Positions 60,576 to 64,000 of a stretch of DNA of 64,000 nucleotides are shown here, piece by piece. The notes beneath the pieces are model-generated. The model was given only the letters and a program-made list of their open reading frames with translations. It was not told where the DNA came from and did no database searches. Position 1 is the first letter of the stretch; every line of letters starts with the position of its first letter. The stretch comes from Dipylidium caninum (lineage: Eukaryota > Platyhelminthes > Cestoda > Cyclophyllidea > Dipylidiidae): contig QEYB01001398.1 of NCBI GenBank assembly GCA_017562135.1, forward strand, positions 248,001 to 312,000, written 5' to 3'. The position numbers and the translations under genes were made by a program.

Positions 60576-60750
60576 CTACGTTTACCACGCCACATGTGCA
60601 GACGAGCACTAGTGAGTCGAGGCTCACGGTTATTTTTGATATCTTCATCTTCACCCGCAAATATGTCCGACATTCCAATACGGACTAAGTCGAAGAAGAG
60701 CAACCGGTTCACTAGACGCGACTCGGGGATGCGCTGACAAATTTCTAAAT
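60576..60750 (-). CDS. CEP350-like copy A, 175 bp exon
   Basis: It reads DLEICQRIPESRLVN, RLLFFDLVRIGMSDIF and AGEDEDIKNNREPRLTSAR after CTGATTTCAG. Donor GTGAGT leaves phase 2. FFDLVRxxxxDIF matches the FDLTKEIFxEIF segment of CEP350. Same length and phases as copy B exon 4. Confidence 0.8.
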
Positions 60751-60872
60751 CTGAAATCAGGATAATAATGACCTGAAAATAGACTTAAAGTAGAGAAAAT
60801 TTCCATCCAATCAAAGCAAGTTTAGATCTATGACAGATAGGGGATGCAAAAACATCCAAATAGATACCTCAC

Positions 60873-61053
60873 CTTCGTCTTCCATACACGTCTGGTTAAA
60901 ACGAGGTGGGTATGGGGCAGAATTAATAGCCTGCTCAAAGGTTCCGGGTTTAGTAGAGGCGCGTAGCTGGAAGAAAAATTCCAAAGCATCCTTGAACAAC
61001 GGCACGGTACGAGAAGGCGTGTTAACAATCATTCCTGTCGTGTCGGTAATAAG
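60873..61053 (-). CDS. CEP350-like copy A, 181 bp exon
   Basis: It reads LITDTTGMIVNTPSRTV, PLFKDALEFFFQLR and NSAPYPPRFNQTCMEDE. Donor GTGAGG leaves phase 1; the apparent continuation GEVSIW is intronic, because only this donor keeps the next exon open. Same length and phases as copy B exon 3. Confidence 0.8.
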
Positions 61054-61130
61054 CTGAATAATAGAAAAAAAAAGAAAATACGTATTATCTTAAACGGAGA
61101 TAAGTCAATAAGAACGAATGTACTAATTAC

Positions 61131-61257
61131 ATCATCGTCGGAGGAAAAAAGCGTCTCCCCTTCCCCCACAATCGAGTCCACCTCTTCGTCAATCACGTCT
61201 TCCAACCACAAATCCATGAACTCGTCCAAAAGGATATCGGCCTTAGTATCTACCAAT
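61131..61257 (-). CDS. CEP350-like copy A, 127 bp exon
   Basis: It completes Gln and reads LVDTKADILLDEFMD, LWLEDVIDEEVDSIV and GEGETLFSSDDD, an amphipathic helix followed by an acidic end. Acceptor TTTTCAG, donor GTAATT, phase 0 out. It is the counterpart of the copy B LDTWVANLLEQMV helix. Confidence 0.75.
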
Positions 61258-61335
61258 CTGAAAACAGGATCTTTGATAACACAGATGCCAGGAATTAATA
61301 ATTGAATAAATGAACGGAAAAGCAATAACACTCAC

Positions 61336-62651
61336 TGGGCGGATAGAGATAGCGAACCTACTCCTTCAGGAGTAGTTTTAGCAGCATCTCTCACTTCATT
61401 TTGGGGTTCTTCATCATTTGCAAATTCATCGTCTTCAAAATCTTCTGTATAAACATCCCCCGTGTCAGAAGCGGACTCGGGATTGGAGCCACTGGAGATT
61501 TGACGAGTCGAGGTCTTTTTTGACGTCAGCTCATTAATTTCTGCACTGTGGGCTTCAGAACTCAAAGGTGGTATCTCAAAAGAGAGTTCCGAAGAAATTG
61601 TATTTGTTGGACAACTCTTTCCACCCCCTTCCCATTCATCTTCACTCTTTTTGACGGCCTTACCAAACTGAATCGAGCCCAGTGACTCGGGCTTATTGAC
61701 TCCGTTAAGTGTCTCAACAGAAGAAACTTTCTCCAACGTAGACGTTTTAGTTAAGTCCTGTGAATCACTTTCCACCGGGGATATTTTATGTTCAAAGGGC
61801 ACTGAGGTTTCTGAAACGGCTGCGTAATCTATTGCTGTTTTTGCGATAGCAATGGATAGATCCGTCACATTTGATGTCAATGCTATTGAGGGAACTTTTG
61901 AAGGTACCATCTCCGGGGAACGTTCATTTCCATCGGATCCCGTTGTTCTAGGTCTTTTAGAGTTCACATGATTAATTTTCTGCGAATCCCCATTCGGTGT
62001 CAGAACTGGAGAATTCCGAACGACCGGAGAAGGATTAGAAGATGTCTCCGACTGAGGTGAAGTTCCCTTCGCGTTTGTGTAGGGCGCCGATTGTAAAGTA
62101 GCAGGATTGGAATCTGTCTCCAGATGATCCACTGGGGATGTCAAAAGTCTATTTGATTGGGACCATTTGGAGGATATTGTCTCAACTGAACTGACCGTTG
62201 GATCCAAAGTTTCACCGTTAACACATTTGGTCACTGCAGTTTTCCCAATATCGACACACACCACTTGCTTATTGTTTTCCATTCCATCTAAACCCGATCT
62301 TGAGGAAGGAAATGTTTCTCCTCGAGAAGATTTCAAGGAATCCGACTCCGAAGGTGTAGATGTAACCTCCGCTCCTAAAGATACTATGAAACTATTTTGA
62401 ACCGCTTCTTCTTCATCACCCGAAGAAGACAAATGCGAGCTTATAGCGTATTCCACATCCTGTTTCTGCTCGCGAAGGTTTGCGCTATCAGATACAGCCG
62501 AAGAGGGTTCTGACAACGAAGTGGAACGTGCAGGAACGACGGGTGTCCCAGGAGCCGTAGCGGCTGCATCGACCTGACTGGATTTCTCGGACAATGATTC
62601 ATAGCAAGAGTTTATCTCCAACTTAATGCTATTAATAATCTCTAGACAAAA
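61336..62651 (-). CDS. CEP350-like copy A, long serine-rich exon
   Basis: 438 codons and two bases, from FCLEIINSIKLEINSCYESL to SLSLSA, the longest exon in the window. It is dominated by Ser, Thr, Glu, Lys and Pro with no globular motif, as expected of a disordered, phosphorylatable linker in a centrosomal protein. An acidic stretch (TEDFEDDEFANDEEPQNE) lies near the end. The 5' acceptor is CCCCTTCCAG; the donor GTGAGT turns the final Gln codon into a split codon, so the apparent TGA is intronic. Confidence 0.85.
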
Positions 62652-62712
62652 CTGGAAGGGGAAAAAAGTGAATGAGATATAAAATAGGAGTGATGGAATA
62701 TTATATTCTTAC

Positions 62713-63092
62713 CTTCCGGTGATTCTCCAATGTCATTTCCAACCGCATAAGACGGTCTCTATTAGCTCTCTTTTTCTGGGTATCAATTTGACCAAGCAAC
62801 TTTTCGTTACGACGCAGGTCCCTCTGCAGAGAGTTAAGACGAGTCTCCAAATGGGAGACAAATTCTAAAGAACTAATGGTGTCGGAATGCGCTCGAAACC
62901 CAGAAGGTGAAGAGACTGTAGAGTTGGTGGAGGTGTGGTTTGGTTGTTGAGGCGGTGGAGTCGGCGATCTCTGTCCAAATTGGTCCTCATTCTGGACAGA
63001 GTCGTGAGTACCGGATCCTGCCAAGTCGCCTTGTTCATCACGCATGTGAAGACATTTTTTCGGTGTCGGATTGTTTGATCGGGGCGAAGTCA
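62713..63092 (-). CDS. CEP350-like copy A, coiled-coil exon
   Basis: The acceptor TTACATTTTAG precedes TSPRSNNPTPKKC. It holds a proline-rich piece (RSPTPPPQQPN), then a predicted coiled coil of about 50 residues (ETRLNSLQRDLRRNEKLL to RLEMTLENHRK). The donor GTAAGA is in phase 0. The exon needs one base from an upstream exon that I did not identify in the window. Confidence 0.72.
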
Positions 63093-64000
63093 CTAAAATG
63101 TAAATGTAAGTAGTCACTTTGATCAGGCAAAGGAAGTGGGCTGGTTCTTATTTGATAAGTCAATGACTCGCCTTCAAATTTGCACAAGTTTTAAAACAAT
63201 GTTCGATAATACTTCGTTTAAAACCAGAAATGAAAGGTTTTCTGGAACTTCACTGATGTAAAGTTACGTGAAATGGGGTTCGGCACTTCGTTTGGCTGCC
63301 ACTATAGCAGCAGTAAGATGAATAAGTAATTACCATAGGCGTAAGTAATTTAACCAATAAGCGTTTGAAAGTGTCAGACCAGGGGAAACAGAAATGCAGG
63401 GATGTCTTGCAGACATTACTGGGGTTTTCAATATCACCGAAATGGTTCTCATTGTATCGTGACCCACTCATCCATAGTAGCCAAACAAGGACTGTTACCC
63501 GGTTTGGAAAAGGCATAAAAGTTTTTCACGGAAACAGTCAAGAATTGCAAAGCTAATACGAGCATAGTTTGCAATCACCTTTACCAGCCTATCTACACAG
63601 TGGAGAATACTCGTACCAATTTCGTGTCCAATAAACTTGGTGTTGATGTGAATGATATTCTTTACAGAAAAATTAATGTCGGCAGTAAGGAAAAATCACG
63701 AGAAACTCATGGTGACTGTATTCCGTGCAGAGTGACATATGGCGAATATTCTAGCATATTCAACCGAAATCTTGAAGTCTTAATATCTTAGTAATCTCCT
63801 ACGAAAACTGCGATTCCCCTTTTCAATCTGCCATGGCGGAATTACCATAACTTCTAAGACAAACCGAGACAAGAAACTGTAGCAACTAGAATACGGATTC
63901 AAATAAAGTTGCAGAGAAAACCAACGAAAAGCAATCACGGAGTATTCGAGCTGAGAATGTGAATTATTACTAATAACGCAGCCTATGTGAAAGGAAAATC
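63093..64000. other. Upstream of copy A coiled-coil exon
   Basis: AT-rich sequence that should be intron and perhaps further 5' exons of copy A. A 56-codon minus-strand open stretch near 63,492-63,660 (reading IGTSILHCVDRLVKV) could be an exon, but I see no family match and no in-phase link, so it is not called. Confidence 0.4.

Larger units (their letters stand above)
59435..63092 (-). other. Gene span: CEP350-like protein, C-terminal part (copy A)
   Basis: Six splice-linked exons give 857 codons to the stop at 59,435, and the gene enters the window from the right, so the N-terminus is missing. In order it has a coiled coil (SLEFVSHLETRLNSLQRD and following), a long serine/threonine-rich disordered region, an acidic patch (DVYTEDFEDDEFANDEEP), a helix (ILLDEFMDLWLEDVIDEE) and the C-terminal module shared with copy B. 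That module resembles the end of human CEP350, a centrosome protein that anchors microtubules and recruits FGFR1OP; FSWLNYKPFEQEA answers human QWVNYDEDELCVK. Intron sizes are 61, 78, 77, 122 and 744 bp. Assignment rests on remembered family features, so moderate. Confidence 0.65.

Noticed and set aside
62167..62400. Plus-strand open frame opposite the long serine-rich exon
   Set aside because: Antisense shadow of copy A coding sequence.

Overview
The window is metazoan nuclear DNA. Genes are split by GT-AG introns, exons link in phase, AATAAA hexamers follow stop codons, and there is no operon or ribosome-binding-site structure. The mix of very short introns (61-122 bp) with introns of several kb, and the neuropeptide receptor type, suggest a flatworm, perhaps a tapeworm. 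That species call is inference only.

Layout. Positions 1-17,880 are GC-rich, full of G- and C-rich simple repeats, and carry a plus-strand neuropeptide F/Y-type GPCR. Exon 1 of this receptor (10,716-11,207) lies in the ~4.9 kb loop between two nearly identical ~1.49 kb inverted arms (5,358-6,851 and 11,791-13,282). The rest of the receptor starts at 15,861. From about 17.9 to 39.3 kb I find no cellular gene, only simple repeats, a decayed mariner-type transposase tail (33,062-33,240) and a ~130 bp repeat shared in inverted orientation with 1,875-2,004.

The minus strand from 39.3 to 63.1 kb is gene-rich. It holds an eight-exon mitochondrial succinate-semialdehyde dehydrogenase (39,327-44,788), a poorly resolved RSRC1-like/RS-domain locus (45,550-47,406), and two tandem genes ending in the same C-terminal module, which resembles the C-terminus of centrosomal protein CEP350. 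The upstream gene, copy A (59,435-63,092 and beyond), and the shorter downstream gene, copy B (49,009-54,300), share two exons of identical length and phase (181 and 175 bp), so they are old tandem paralogues.

Several otherwise well conserved exons carry one-base frame breaks: four in the dehydrogenase, one in CEP350-like copy B and probably one in the GPCR. The inverted-repeat arms also differ mainly by one-base length changes. The simplest reading is residual indel error in a long-read assembly, so these genes should not be called pseudogenes without read support. No functional link between the genes is evident beyond being neighbours.
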